Assembly (NCBI RefSeq): GCF_000003195.3
Contig: NC_012871.2
Span: forward strand, 59,263,802 to 59,327,801
DNA: 64,000 nt
Reading direction: 5' to 3'
Origin: Sorghum bicolor
Taxonomy: Eukaryota; Streptophyta; Magnoliopsida; Poales; Poaceae
Part shown: one piece after another, positions 46,857-57,704 of the stretch
Layout of the letters: every line of letters starts with the position of its first letter
How positions within the stretch are numbered: the stretch's first letter is position 1
The notes under the pieces: generated by a model
The model's database searches: none
The model's input: the letters and a program-made list of their open reading frames with translations, nothing else
Told to the model about the DNA's origin: nothing
Translations under genes and position numbers: made by a program

Positions 46857-47114
46857 TGTTAAAAATCAAAGTCAAAAACAGTATGTGAATATAGACTTTG
46901 AATGGTGGCCAAATTTAATGAAGAAGAGGAATTTCAAGAGTTCAAACCCTGTAGATTTTCTGTATGTATTCTCCATACCCCTCTATAAATAGGGGGTCAC
47001 TTTCACCTTTGTAAATCATCAGAAAGTGAAACAACAGAAACAATTCTCTCTTCTCCCCATCTCTCTGTGTTCTTGAGTGCATTGTGAGCAAACCAAAGAA
47101 GTCGATTTCTAACA
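46857..47114 (+). repeat. copia 5' LTR
   Basis: 258 bp with a TATA box TATAAATA at 46984-46991. The sequence after it, to the LTR end, would be the transcript start (R-U5). Confidence 0.95.
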
Positions 47115-47115
47115 C

Positions 47116-47128
47116 GTTATCAGCACGA
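47116..47128 (+). other. copia primer-binding site candidate
   Basis: GTTATCAGCACGAG lies one base inside the LTR end. The TATCAG core recalls initiator tRNA-Met complements used by many copia elements, but the match is partial. Confidence 0.5.
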
Positions 47129-47404
47129 GTTCTACCGAGCTAAGGGTAAGAAGGTGAGAAATCGATCCATTTGGTACTCACTCTTGTGCTCCATTGTTCA
47201 TGAACAGACACACGCACAATAGCACACACGAAGATCAAATCACCGCCATCTTGAAGATGAGCAGCACGAACCGCCGCCGTCCCGAAGACGTGCGTGCAAA
47301 TCCGGCCCGTCCCCTGCAGGGACGCGAACATCGTGGCTGCCGGACCGAATGAGGGGCAGCACGGCACGCCAGGCCACTGAGCCATGGCCGCGACCCCCAC
47401 AGAG

Positions 47405-47740
47405 AGATGCAGCGGGGCCGTGCGCCGCGCTGGGGCCGAGGCCGCGCCGGGGCCGAGGCCGCGTCCGCGCTGGCCGCGCCCGCGCCCGGGGTCGGGGCCG
47501 CGCGCCGGAGCCGCGCCCGCCCCCGCGCTAGCCGCGCCCGCGCCCGGGGCCGAGGCCGCGCGCCGGAGCCGCGCGCCGCGCTGGCCGCGCCCGCGCCCGG
47601 GGCCGAGACCGCGTCGGGGCCGCGCCTGCGCCCGCGCTGGCCGCGCCCGGGGCCATGCGCCACACGTCGCGCTGGGGCCACGCCGCGCCCAGGGCCGCGC
47701 CACGTCGGGGTGCGCCCGCGCCGGCAGGCCGCTGGCCGGC
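47405..47740. repeat. GC-only minisatellite in copia leader
   Basis: Units of about 53-58 bp begin GCTGGCCGCGCCCGCGCCCG at 47469, a variant at 47527, and again at 47580 and 47636. Nearly every base is G or C, unlike the AT-rich LTRs and flanks. The long Ala/Arg/Gly/Pro frames in all six directions are a result of composition, and I do not call them genes. Confidence 0.8.
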
Positions 47741-48193
47741 TGCCATGACCACCATGGCCATCTCCTCCCCTTACTGTCTTCCTGAAGAAGAGGATAAGGA
47801 AGAGAGAGAAAGAGAAGAAAGAAAATGGGTAGGGTTAGGGTTTACATTCCCTATTTATATGATCCCTGGACGAATCTAAGCCGTCCATCGTGATGGACGG
47901 TCACGATTGATTGGGTTGATATGGCCAGCCCATGAAGGGTGAATTTGGCCCAATTACCCATACAGCGCACACTTTTATTATTTGCGCAGAAAATAGTGGC
48001 CTGAAGCCCACTATAATAATATATATATAAATACACACGGCCCGAAGCCCGTGAATTATGCGCGGCCCGAAGACCGCCATATTTATCTATTTATTTATTT
48101 ATTATTATCGCCATTTTTTAATTTCCGTAATTATTTATTGCATTTAATTCCGTATATTTACTTTATTGCAATACTTTATATTTAATTGTAAAA

Positions 48194-48266
48194 TAATCCT
48201 GAAGATTACACCTGGGAAAATAATATAGTCCTGAAGACTATATTAAGTCGTAATCCTGAAGATTAC
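48194..48266 (+). repeat. three consecutive CTGAA-loop hairpins in copia leader
   Basis: All three share loop CTGAA. Arms are TAATC / GATTA (48194-48208), TAATATAGTC / GACTATATTA (48221-48245, 10 bp perfect) and GTAATC / GATTAC (48250-48266). They lie directly before gag. A further hairpin with arms CCTGCACA / TGTGCAGG (48285-48305) ends two bases before the gag ATG. Confidence 0.92.
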
Positions 48267-48306
48267 ACACCGGCATCTACTAATCCTGCACATTATTTGT
48301 GCAGGT

Positions 48307-49329
48307 ATGTCGGACATCGCAAAGAGAGATTTCGAGATGCTCGCCGTGGATGGCAGCAACTACCTCACTTGGGCGACCGACATCGAGATCAGACTCGATG
48401 GCATGGGCCTCGATCATACCATTATCCAGCCTGAAGCTGGCAAGGATGAGCGCACAAAGCAGGACAAGGCAAAGGCGTTGCATTACCTGCGACACCATCT
48501 TCATCCTGACTTGAAGTGCGAATACATGACGGAGAAGGATCCGCTAGTCTTATGGCAGTCCCTGAAGGACCGCTTCAGCCAGCAGCTGACTATTGTGCTC
48601 CCCAGAGCACAACAAGACTGGATCAATCTACGCTTTCAAGACTTCAAGTCTGTGGCTGCGTACAACTCCGCCTTGCACAAGATTGTGACCAAACTGCGTC
48701 TATGTGGCCAGAAGATCACTGACGCTGATATGATTGAGAAGACCATGTCCACCTTCCACCCCGGCAACATTGTACTTCAACAGTAGTACAGAAACTCAAG
48801 GTACACCAAGTACTCTGAGTTGAGTGAAGTACTATCTGTTGCCGAACAACAGAATGAGGTTCTCATGAACAATCATTCTGCCCGGCCTACTGGTTCCATA
48901 GCTGTGCCTGAAGCACATGCAAATGTTGCTGAGAGTTCTCGCAACCGCAAGAGGGGCCGTGGAAAGGGAAGATGGAAGGGGAAGAAGGGTGCCATGTTCA
49001 AGGTCAAAGGAAAGGGAAAGCCCAAGGGTAGGTTCGACCCTAAGAAGGAAAGAGGTGACCACAGTGGGGAAGAGCAAGGCGATTGCTATAGATGTGGAGC
49101 AAAGGGGCATTGGTCCCGTAATTGCCGCACCCCCAAACACCTCGTTGACCTTTACCAGCAGAGCAAAAACAAGAATAAAGGTCAGCATGAGTCCCATTTC
49201 CTCACTGAGCCTGAAGCTCGGCCTGAGAAGCACGACGACGGGGTCGTCGGTGCAAGTGGAGACGTCCGAATGGACGAGAGTGAGGACAACCTTCTTGATG
49301 ACTTTGATATATTTGGAGACCTGCAGTAA
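48307..49329 (+). pseudogene. copia gag, one nonsense codon
   Basis: Starts at ATG 48307 and encodes a gag core of the UBN2 type (WQSLKDRF, residues near 80-90). TAG at 48784 interrupts the frame, which then continues unshifted through a Lys/Arg/Gly-rich stretch to a zinc knuckle CYRCGAKGHWSRNC (C-X2-C-X4-H-X4-C, near 49084). It ends in TAA at 49327. The stop sits where related gag proteins have Gln, so a C-to-T change is the simple explanation. Confidence 0.88.
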
Positions 49330-49470
49330 TCTCCAAAGAGTCATGTTAGCGATGTCCACATGTACTAGTTTGGTCATGTATGCTCCTGAAGAGCATTTGT
49401 AATGTAGTAGATGCTCCAAACTGTTGTAATGTTTTCCAGGAATTATGTAATGTTGTCTTTATGATAATAT
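49330..49470. other. gag-pol spacer in copia element
   Basis: 141 bp with several stops in the gag/pol frame. It holds a CTGAA hairpin (arms 49380-49385 and 49391-49396) and a run of TAATGTTGT-like words. Pol lies in the same frame as gag, so readthrough or splicing may have joined them in active relatives. Confidence 0.5.
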
Positions 49471-52400
49471 ATGTTTATGTTAAATTCCTGTTTTTACTTT
49501 ATGGTATTTAATAGAATCTGTGGGGACCCGATGGCGGAAGCGGAACTCTGTCTTGTGGACAGTGGTACCACCAATACAATACTGAGGGATACTAGATATT
49601 TCCAAACATTAACAAAAAAAGGTGGAAATATTATGACCATTGTCGGAAGCAATGCTCATATTGTGGGCACCGGAAGTGCCACACTAGTTCTCCCTATGGG
49701 TACTCAAATCTTTGTGAAGGATGCACTATTGTATCCCGACTCAAAGCGCACACTTTTGAGCTTCAAAGATGTCCATGCGAATGGTTTCCATGTAGAAACC
49801 GAGATCGAGCAAGGTGCTGAATACCTGCTGATCACTAAATTCGACGGGTACCAAAAGCGAGTGGTGGAAAGGTTCCCTTCATCGCCAACGGGTTTGTACT
49901 ACACGTACATAAAGCCCACAGACGAGTATGTTGCGATGAAGACCATATTCAGAAACACATAATCGTTTCGAATATGGCATGACCGCTTAGGTCATCCTGG
50001 GTTAGGAATGATGAGAAGAATCATCAACAATTCTGCTGGCCATGATGTCAGAGGCTTCCCAAATCCTGAAGATTTTATTTGCACCGCATGTGCAAAAGGG
50101 AAGCTGATCACTAGACCATCCCTCCTGAAGATTAGGGATGAGTCACCTGTGTTCCTGCAAAGAATACAAGGTAACATATGTGGACCTATCCAGCCCCTGT
50201 CGGGCCCATTTAGGTACTTTATGGTACTAATTGACGCATCTACCAGATAGAGCCATGTGGACCTGTTGTCCACTAGAAACCATGCTTTCTCCAAGCTCAT
50301 TGCCCAGATAATTAGGCTAAAAGCAAGTTTCCCTGATAACCGCATCCAGTCCATTCGGATGGATAATGCTGGTGAGTTCAGGTCGAAAGCTTTTGATGAT
50401 TATTGCTTAGCCCTGGGCATTAAGGTAGAGCATTCAGTACCACATGTCCACACACAAAATGGTCTAGCTGAGTCCTTGATCAAGAGGATCAAGTGGATTG
50501 CCAGGCCGTTGCTGCAGAATTGTAAGCTACCAACCAGTTGTTGGGACCATGCGGTGTTGCATGCTGCAGCACTGATCCAACTCAGACCAACTGCATACCA
50601 TGATACATCCCCCTTGCAGTTAGTGCGTGGGAAAGAACCAAGTATTTCCCACCTGCGAATATTTGGCTGCGCAGTGTACGTGCCAATACCACCACCTCAG
50701 CGTACTGCAATGGGACCCCACCGGAAGTTGGGGATATATGTTGGTTATGTGACTCCGTCCATAATCAAATATTTAGAGCCTATGACTGGGGATCTTCATA
50801 CGGCTCAGTACGCTGATTGTGTCTTCGATGAAGACCATTTCCCAGCATTAGGGGGAGATAGGCATCCAGAAGAATGCCGGGAAATTGAATGGAATGCACC
50901 GGGGATGCAATCCTTAGACCCACACACTAGCGAATCTGAACTGGAAGTTCAGAGAATTATTCATTTGCAAGGTCTTGCAAATGAGCTGTCAGATGCCTTC
51001 ACGGATCACAAAAGGGTGACAAGGTCGCATATACCTGCAGTAAATGCGCCGGAGAGAGTTCAGGTACCCCTGAAGGCTACCAACTCTACAGTCTCCCCTA
51101 ATCCTAGGAAGCGGGGGAGACCTCCGGGTGCTCAGGACAAAGTCCCGCGGAGACGTCCACAGAGGCGACGGTCTGAGACACTTGCACCACTCGAAGAATA
51201 AGTTGAGGAGGCTCGACCCGAAGTCGAGAATGCCCCAGAAGTGGCAACTCAACCTGAAGTTGAGGAGGTCCCTGAAGGACACCATCCTGAAGATGGAAAT
51301 CCTAATGCGTCGCGCGCACATCATCGCATTGGAAGATCGGAACGCCCCAACTCAATCGTGACGGGAAATCACGATGAGTGGGAGGACGATCATGAAGAGA
51401 TCGCCACTAACTATGTGGAATCAGGAGAGTCATATCATAGAAAGACCACTATTGTCGACATATATTTTGCCTCAAAAATTGCTGACTCAATGGATCCAGA
51501 TCCAGAACCAAAGTCCATGATAGAGTGCCGGAAGCGCTCGGACTGGGATAAATGGAAAGCAGCAATTGAGGCTGAGTTGCGCTCGCTTTGCCAAAGAAAG
51601 GTTTTTGGGCCTGCAGTCCCAACGCCTCCAAAGGTCATCCCTGTAGGATGCAAATGGGTCTTCCTCCGGAAGAGGAATGAACATGGCGAGGTGGTAAGAT
51701 ACAAAGCGAGGCTAGTGGCACAAGGGTTCACGCAGAGACCCGGCATCGATTACGATGAAACTTACTCTCCAGTTATGAGTGGCATAACGTTCCGATACCT
51801 TATATCTATGGCAGCTAACCTAAATTTGAAAATGCAGTTGATGGATGTTGTGACCGCATACTTGTATGGGTCACTTGATTTGGAAATATACATGAGAGTC
51901 CCTGAAGGGCTCAAGATCCCTGGACCGAATCAAAACCGCAACATGTTCAGCGTCCGCCTGCAGCGGTCATTATATGGGTTGAAACAATCTGGAAGGATGT
52001 GGTTCAACCGATTGAGTAACTTTCTCCTGCAGAGAGGTTACATCAATAATGATGATTGTCCCTGTGTTTTCATAAAGAAATCCAATGATGGATTTTGTAT
52101 CATCTCTGTTTATGTCGATGATTTGAACATCATCGGGACTACAAGGGACATTGAGGAAGCAATGGCTTACCTCAAGGCGGAGTTTGAGATGAAAGACTTG
52201 GGCAAGACCAAGTTTTGTTTGGGCGTGCAGCTCGAACACCTCCCTGAAGGAGTGTTTGTACACCAGTCCACTTATACTAAGAGGGTACTTGAAAAATTCA
52301 ATATGAGCAAGTGCCACCCTCTTAAGACCCCCATGGTAGTCCGATCCCTAGAAGCGGATAAGGACCCATTTAGACCAAAGGGCGATGATGAGGAAGTATT

Positions 52401-53145
52401 GGGACCCGAAGTTCCATACTTAAGTGCCATTGGAGCACTGATGTACCTTGCAAACTGCACTAGACCTGACATTGCGTTTGCAGTAAATCTGTTGGCAAGG
52501 TACAGTGCTGCCCCAACCAGGAGACATTGGGTTGGTGTCAAAACCATCTTGAGGTACCTACAGGGTACACAAGACCTTGGTTTATGGTTCCCGAAGAACC
52601 ATGCTCCAACCATGGTAGGATACGTGGATGCTGGCTATATGTCTGACCCACATAATGCCAGATCACAGACTGGTTTTGTCTTTCTTTGTGGTGGTGCAGC
52701 CATTTCATGGCGGTCTGTGAAGCAAACCCTAGTCGCCACATCGACCAACCACTCAGAGATAATTGCTCTGTATGAGGCCGCACGAGAGTGTGTTTGGTTG
52801 CGACGAATGATTAATCACATCCAGAAGTCATGTGGTTTGAACGTCGCTGACACCCCCACCATTATCTATGAGGATAATGCGGCTTGTGTTGCGCAGATGC
52901 ACATGGGTTATGTCAAGAGCAATCTCACGAAGCATATTGCTCCAAAGTTCTTTTATCCCCATGAGCTCTAGAAGAGCGGGGAGATAAATATCCTGCAAGC
53001 TAGATCATGCGATAACCTCGCAGACCTTTTCACGAAATCTCTACCCGCCTCTAGCTTCTATAAGTGCATCCATGGAATTGGTATGAGGCGGCTTAGAGAG
53101 TTGCAGGGTTTAGGGGGAGACAAGCCCCAAAGACATAATCTATGA
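49471..53145 (+). pseudogene. copia pol (protease, integrase, RT, RNase H), four nonsense codons
   Basis: One frame without shifts. Protease with LVDSGTTNTIL near 49553. Integrase zinc finger (H-X4-H near 49978-50000, C-X2-C near 50080), then the DDE core with MDNAGEFRSKAFDDY near 50360. RT with KARLVAQGFTQRPGIDYDET near 51705 and the YVDD box near 52111. RNase H with YVDAGYMSD near 52622 and EDNAACVAQM near 52870. Stops break it at 49960 (TAA), 50248 (TAG), 51199 (TAA) and 52969 (TAG). The last would normally be Gln and the second Trp, judging from the family. It ends at TGA 53143. It is not functional as it stands, but every catalytic motif is still recognisable. Confidence 0.9.
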
Positions 53146-53378
53146 CCGTGGTCCTGAAGATCATGAGTCGGTCCTGAAGACCGACCTGAACATCAACTGT
53201 TGTACTCTTTTTCCCTTGATGAGTTTTCCCCACTGGGTTTTCTCATGCAAGGTAATTAACGAGGCAACAGGTGCAGCATAAGCAATGCATGTGATGTACT
53301 CTTTTCTCCCACCTTTTTCTCCCACTGGGTTTTTGGGGGGAGTTTTTAACGAGGCATACACATAGCATAAATTTGGCC

Positions 53379-53387
53379 AAGGGGGAG
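53379..53387 (+). other. copia polypurine tract
   Basis: AAGGGGGAG directly precedes the 3' LTR. Confidence 0.85.
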
Positions 53388-53645
53388 TGTTGAAAATCAA
53401 AGTCAAAAACAGTATGTGAATATAGACTTTGAATGGTGGCCAAATTTAATGAAGGAGAGGAATTTCAAGGGTTCAAACCCTGTAGATTTTCTGTATGTAT
53501 TCTCCGTACCCCTCTATAAATAGGGGGTCACTTTCACCTTTGTAAATCATCAGAAAGTGAAACAACAGAAACAATTCTCTCTTCTCCCCATCTCTCTGTG
53601 TTCTTGAGTGCATTGTGAGCAAACCAAAGAAGTCGATTTCTAACA
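53388..53645 (+). repeat. copia 3' LTR
   Basis: 258 bp. It differs from the 5' LTR at four sites, each G here and A there (LTR positions 5, 68, 79 and about 116). Confidence 0.95.
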
Positions 53646-53650
53646 CCTTT

Positions 53651-55298
53651 GACGCCTCCGGCGGCGGTTGTCACACGCTGACTTATCATTATCAGAGTTC
53701 TCTGAACTGCAATACAAGATGTACATGGTACTCCATTTCAACATGTTTTCTCCACATGTCTGGAAGAGCTACCTACATCTAGACATTGTCTAGATGCTCA
53801 TGTATTCATCTCAATTCATGTATATGGATTGGGTTAGCGTTGAATTTAAAATTTCACACCAACTCACTCGCACACAAATAAATTGAGATGGATATATGGA
53901 CATCCAACTAAGCTCTTAGTTGTTAAACACAAGGAGAGAATTAACTTGCACCGGCTTAGGCCACTGCACAATGAATGAATGAAATTGGGTGGGGATTCTC
54001 TCCTCCGTTGACCTTTAAAAAAACAGCTGTCATGATGCTCAAGCCAGTCTGAAAGGAAACAAACATTTCTCTCTAAAGAAAAAGAAATAAACAGTCTCGC
54101 CCACACGCCAAGAAGGAAAATTTTCCCAATGCCAAATAGAGTTCTAAGCTCTGCCTAGAGTGGTTTGGATGGCTTTGTTTGATTAGATTCTTTTTTCTCG
54201 TGGTATTCTTTTATGTGCATTATTTGGTATAAACTACATAAAGAGAGGGCAATCAAATCATACTATGCAACATTCTTTATGTAAAGTATATTACTTTCGT
54301 ACTATCTGGTACTCAACTCTCTTTATTTTTCTCAAAGATCATATTAGTGGTGCTCTCTTTTTCCTTATGAACAACACACACGCACAATTATTAATTAGGT
54401 TCTAACCAAAAAAAATGCAACAATAATTTAACTTGGGGGTTGGGAAAGGGCAGAAGGCCATTTGACTACTATTACTTGACATCATGAGCTGTGCATCTTA
54501 ATTAACTGAACAAAAAAACAAAGCCAGTGCCATAATCAATTTCAAATAGGACACAAGAGCAAGTTTATTATAGCAACTACTACAATGATCACCTTCACAA
54601 GAAAAAGATTCCAAGAAAAATATCAAACAATTGTATGGACCCTAAATCATCGTCGTGTAATTAATTTTGGAACACCAAAATTTCCACCTTGTCGAACATC
54701 TGGTGCTAGTACTCGAGGACTCGTATGAATAGCCGTCGCTGTTCAAGAACAACCTAGATCCTGTGAAAATGACATAGTAATAATTGCCCAAAAGAAGAAG
54801 ATGACCATTTTGATCTTCAATGTATTCTTATTTTTTAGAGGTCTTTTTGTGTTAAGTTGTCCTTTTGTACATGCTATTGTTTTCCTTAATATATATCGGA
54901 TACGAGGCACTCAAAAGAGTGTCATTGTAAAAAATGATTTAATTGCAAAGATGGGCAAAAATTATATGGGGACCAAAACTAAATTTGATCATGACCAAAA
55001 TTTTGTATGTATGTACACCTCTCCACAAAATACAGATTACATTCACTACAAAACTTTGCAAGCCGATGGAGCACTCAGCGCCTCGATTGGACACTCGTGT
55101 CGACAAAACACCTCTCTTTAATTTTGTGCACCTGTTCTCTTCCTGTACAACACATGACGCATAACAAAACTAGCCATGGCTGTCTCGAAGCAACAACGAA
55201 AACTTGACTTACATGCTATATGAAGCTGGTGTAACTCCTACGCAAAGTCGCTACAATTTTTACATCACGGACAGGACGAAGGGGCCGTTTGTTCTTGT
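53651..55298. other. no gene seen; 3' flank of CIPK gene at right edge
   Basis: AT-rich sequence without domain-bearing frames. The last few hundred bases would hold the 3' untranslated region of the minus-strand kinase gene. No strong polyadenylation signal stands out. Confidence 0.4.
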
Positions 55299-56738
55299 TC
55301 ACGCGGTCCCGACGGCGGCGGCCGGCGCGGGCGGGCTGTCGCCCTGCCACGCCCAGACGATCTCCGCGAGCCCCGGGCGGACGTCCACCGCGCAGAACTT
55401 GTTGAAGTCCAGCGCGTCCCCGGCGTCGTGCGCGAACTCGACGACGGCCACGTCCACGGCCACCTCGAGCACCTCGGCGGTGACCGCGAGCCGCCCGTTT
55501 GTGCCCTCGGCCTTGGCCTCCATCCTCACCTTCCCGCTCTCCTTCCCCCTGGTGATCTCGAACCCCAGGGTGCGCGCTACGGACTCCAGCTTCTCCACCA
55601 CGGTGGCCGCCGCCGCGCGGGCCGTGAACACGGTCGCGGCCTTCTGCTCGTTCTCGAACAGCCCCGACAGGTCGAACCCGGAGGACATGGAGGAGATGAG
55701 CTGGAACGCGTTGCAGGACCGAGGCGAGGTGGCGGTGGCGCCAGAGTTGCTGCAGCTGCTGCTGTTGTCGTCGTCGTCGGTGTCGAAGAGGTCGCCGGCG
55801 GCGTCGTGGTCCTCGTCCAGCCGTTTCTTCGGGGGCGTTACCGGCGGTGAAAGGACTGGCGGCACGAAGCCCTTCCTGAACCACGGCGTGCACATGATCT
55901 CCGCGATGGAGGCGCGCTTCGCGGGGTCGACGACGAGCAGGCGCGCGATGAGGCGTCGCGCGTCGCCGGAGACCCAGGGCGGCACCTGGTACTCTGCCTT
56001 GAAGATCTTCTGGTACATCTTGACGTAGTTGTCGTGCTGGAACGGGAGGAACCCGCAGAGCAGGACGTAGAGGACGACGCCGCAGGACCAGAGGTCGGCG
56101 CGGGCGCCGTCGTAGCCGCGCTTCCGGAGCACCTCGGGGGCGACGTACGCCGGGGTGCCGCACTGCGTGTGGAGGAGGCCGTCGTGGCGCAGCTGCTCGG
56201 GGAGCGCGGCGAGCCCGAAGTCGGTGACCTTGAGCCGGCCTTCCTCGTCCAGCAGCAGGTTCTCGGGCTTGAGGTCCCGGTGCGCGACGCCGCGGCGGTG
56301 GCAGAAGCCGACGGCGGCGACGAGCTGCTGGAAGTAGCGGCGGGCGTGGTCCTCGGTGAGGCGGCCCCGGGCGACCTTGGCGAAGAGCTCCCCGCCGCGC
56401 GCGTACTCCATGACGACGAAGACGCGGGAGCGGCTGGCGAGCACCTCCCGGATGCCCACCACGTTGGGGTGCCGCACCATCCGCATGATGGAGATCTCAC
56501 GCCGCAGCTGCTCCACCATCCCCTCCGTGCGCCGCAGCCGCGCCTTGTCGATCACCTTGATGGCCACGCTGCTGCTGCTGCTGCTGCCGCCGCTGCCCGT
56601 ACCACCGGCGGCGCCGGAGGAGCTCAGGTCCCGCGCGTAGTAGACCTTGGCGAAGGTGCCCTGCCCCAGCAGGCGGCCCAGCTCGTACTTGCCCAGCACC
56701 AGCTTCCGTTCCTCCCCTTCCCGCCCTGATCTCGCCAT
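55299..56738 (-). CDS. CIPK: CBL-interacting protein kinase (CIPK / SnRK3), intronless
   Basis: A Ser/Thr kinase switched on when a calcineurin-B-like calcium sensor binds its regulatory tail; such pairs control ion transport and stress signalling at membranes. The 479-residue frame is complete and intronless, as in one CIPK clade. The Gly-rich loop GQGTFAKV is at 25-32 and the ATP lysine K61 in VAIK. HRDLKPEN is at 153-160 with catalytic D155. DFG is at 173-175 and APE at 200-202, so the activation loop is 173-202. The NAF motif (NAFQLISSMSSGFDLSGLF) starts at N343 and binds the CBL partner; the phosphatase-interacting region follows at about 375-410. There is a Gly/Ser run at 40-57 between the first kinase strands and an acidic/Ser linker at 307-338. 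The start is the ATG with the usual spacing to the Gly loop. GC content is very high, as in many grass genes. I cannot assign the member number. Confidence 0.96.
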   Translation of the reverse strand: MARSGREGEERKLVLGKYELGRLLGQGTFAKVYYARDLSSSGAAGGTGSGGSSSSSSVAIKVIDKARLRRTEGMVEQLRREISIMRMVRHPNVVGIREVLASRSRVFVVMEYARGGELFAKVARGRLTEDHARRYFQQLVAAVGFCHRRGVAHRDLKPENLLLDEEGRLKVTDFGLAALPEQLRHDGLLHTQCGTPAYVAPEVLRKRGYDGARADLWSCGVVLYVLLCGFLPFQHDNYVKMYQKIFKAEYQVPPWVSGDARRLIARLLVVDPAKRASIAEIMCTPWFRKGFVPPVLSPPVTPPKKRLDEDHDAAGDLFDTDDDDNSSSCSNSGATATSPRSCNAFQLISSMSSGFDLSGLFENEQKAATVFTARAAAATVVEKLESVARTLGFEITRGKESGKVRMEAKAEGTNGRLAVTAEVLEVAVDVAVVEFAHDAGDALDFNKFCAVDVRPGLAEIVWAWQGDSPPAPAAAVGTA

Positions 56739-57300
56739 GGTTTCTGCTGCTTACTGTTACTGCTGGCTCTGGCTGCTGCCTGCTTTGTTGCTGCCGCTAC
56801 TGGGGGGAGCTCCGGGCGGCCAGGCGCTGCTGATTTAGTGGCGCCTGGCGCGTGGGAACATGGCGGGCGGCCGGGCTCGGCACATGGTTTTCCTCGCGGG
56901 GGCCCGGGGGGAACGTTGGTTCGTGTGGTTGGGGTGTGGGCTCGGCCGGTGCGGCACACGGGATCTGGCAAGTCGTTGGGCGCCGGGGTGGCTCCGATTA
57001 GTATTTGTATGTAGCGGTGTGATGTGGTGCGCGGCGCGGGCCAACGGGAGGCGGGCACGCCGACCGGACGGGTGGGGTCGGCTCAGTTGAGCCTTGCGGT
57101 GAGGAGGAGGGTGTGACTTGTGAGGTGGGAGGTGCGGAGTGGAGGCGGGAGCGAGGAAGGGGCCCATGAGGCGTCGTGGGTTGTTGTTGCCGGCGAGGTT
57201 GGAGCACGGAAGGGGGGCCAGATTCGGGTGGAAAAATCTGCCGGATGATTGGGCCATTTTGCTGTGCCCGTTCCGCGTTCAACCTTCAACGTCGTATCGT
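56739..57300 (-). promoter_or_regulatory. GC-rich upstream region of CIPK gene
   Basis: About 550 bp of GC-rich sequence lies upstream of the kinase start. I see no strong TATA box; ATACAAATAC on the minus strand near 57005 is a weak candidate. Frames in this stretch are compositional. Confidence 0.35.
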
Positions 57301-57458
57301 ATGTTGTACCATGGCAGCCTTGGCAGGTGAAGGGTTCTGGTCTTCTGGAATGTCCTCTTTGCCGGCGATTTGTTTAGGGAGAGCAATTAGCCGGGAAAGA
57401 CTGGTCTGTTGTAGTATGAATTACATTGGCCATGCATGTGCTTTGAATCAGGTAGCTA

Positions 57459-57701
57459 GGCCTTGTTTAGTTCCGAAAAATTTTGGGAAATCGACACTGT
57501 AGCACTTTCGTTTGTATTTGACAAATATTGTCCAATTATGGACTAACTAAGCTCAAAAGATTCGTCTCGTCAATTTCGACCAAACTGTGCAATTAGTTTT
57601 TATTTTCGTCTACATTTAATACTCTATGTATGCGTCTAAAGATTCGATGTGACGGGAAATGTGAAAAATTTTGCAAAATTTTCTGGGAACTAAACAAGGC
57701 C
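57459..57701. mobile_element. GGCCTTGTTTAG MITE
   Basis: GGCCTTGTTTAGTTCC to GGGAACTAAACAAGGCC, with TGTAGCACTTTCG and GATTCGATGTGACGGG inside. CTA flanks both sides (57456-57458 and 57702-57704). It is in the CIPK upstream region and the best preserved copy in the window. Confidence 0.85.
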
Positions 57702-57704
57702 CTA

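Larger units (their letters stand above)
46857..53645 (+). mobile_element. Ty1/copia LTR retrotransposon, 6.8 kb
   Basis: Two 258-bp LTRs (46857-47114 and 53388-53645) begin TGTT and end AACA. The 5-bp target duplication CCTTT lies at 46852-46856 and 53646-53650. Order: 5' LTR, primer site, a 1.2-kb leader with a GC-only minisatellite, gag, protease, integrase, RT, RNase H, polypurine tract, 3' LTR. Integrase before RT makes it copia. Four LTR differences are seen, each A in the 5' and G in the 3' copy. Five premature stops but no frameshifts break gag-pol. About twenty CTGAA-loop hairpins are scattered through it. Confidence 0.95.

Noticed and set aside
47140..47785. Several Ala/Arg/Pro/Gly-rich frames on both strands
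   Set aside because: The tract is nearly all G and C, so stop codons are absent by composition. No domain, and the frames follow the minisatellite period.
55838..57058. Other-frame ORFs over the CIPK gene and its upstream region
   Set aside because: They are shadows of a GC-rich gene. Only the 479-residue minus-strand frame has domain order, catalytic residues and a start.
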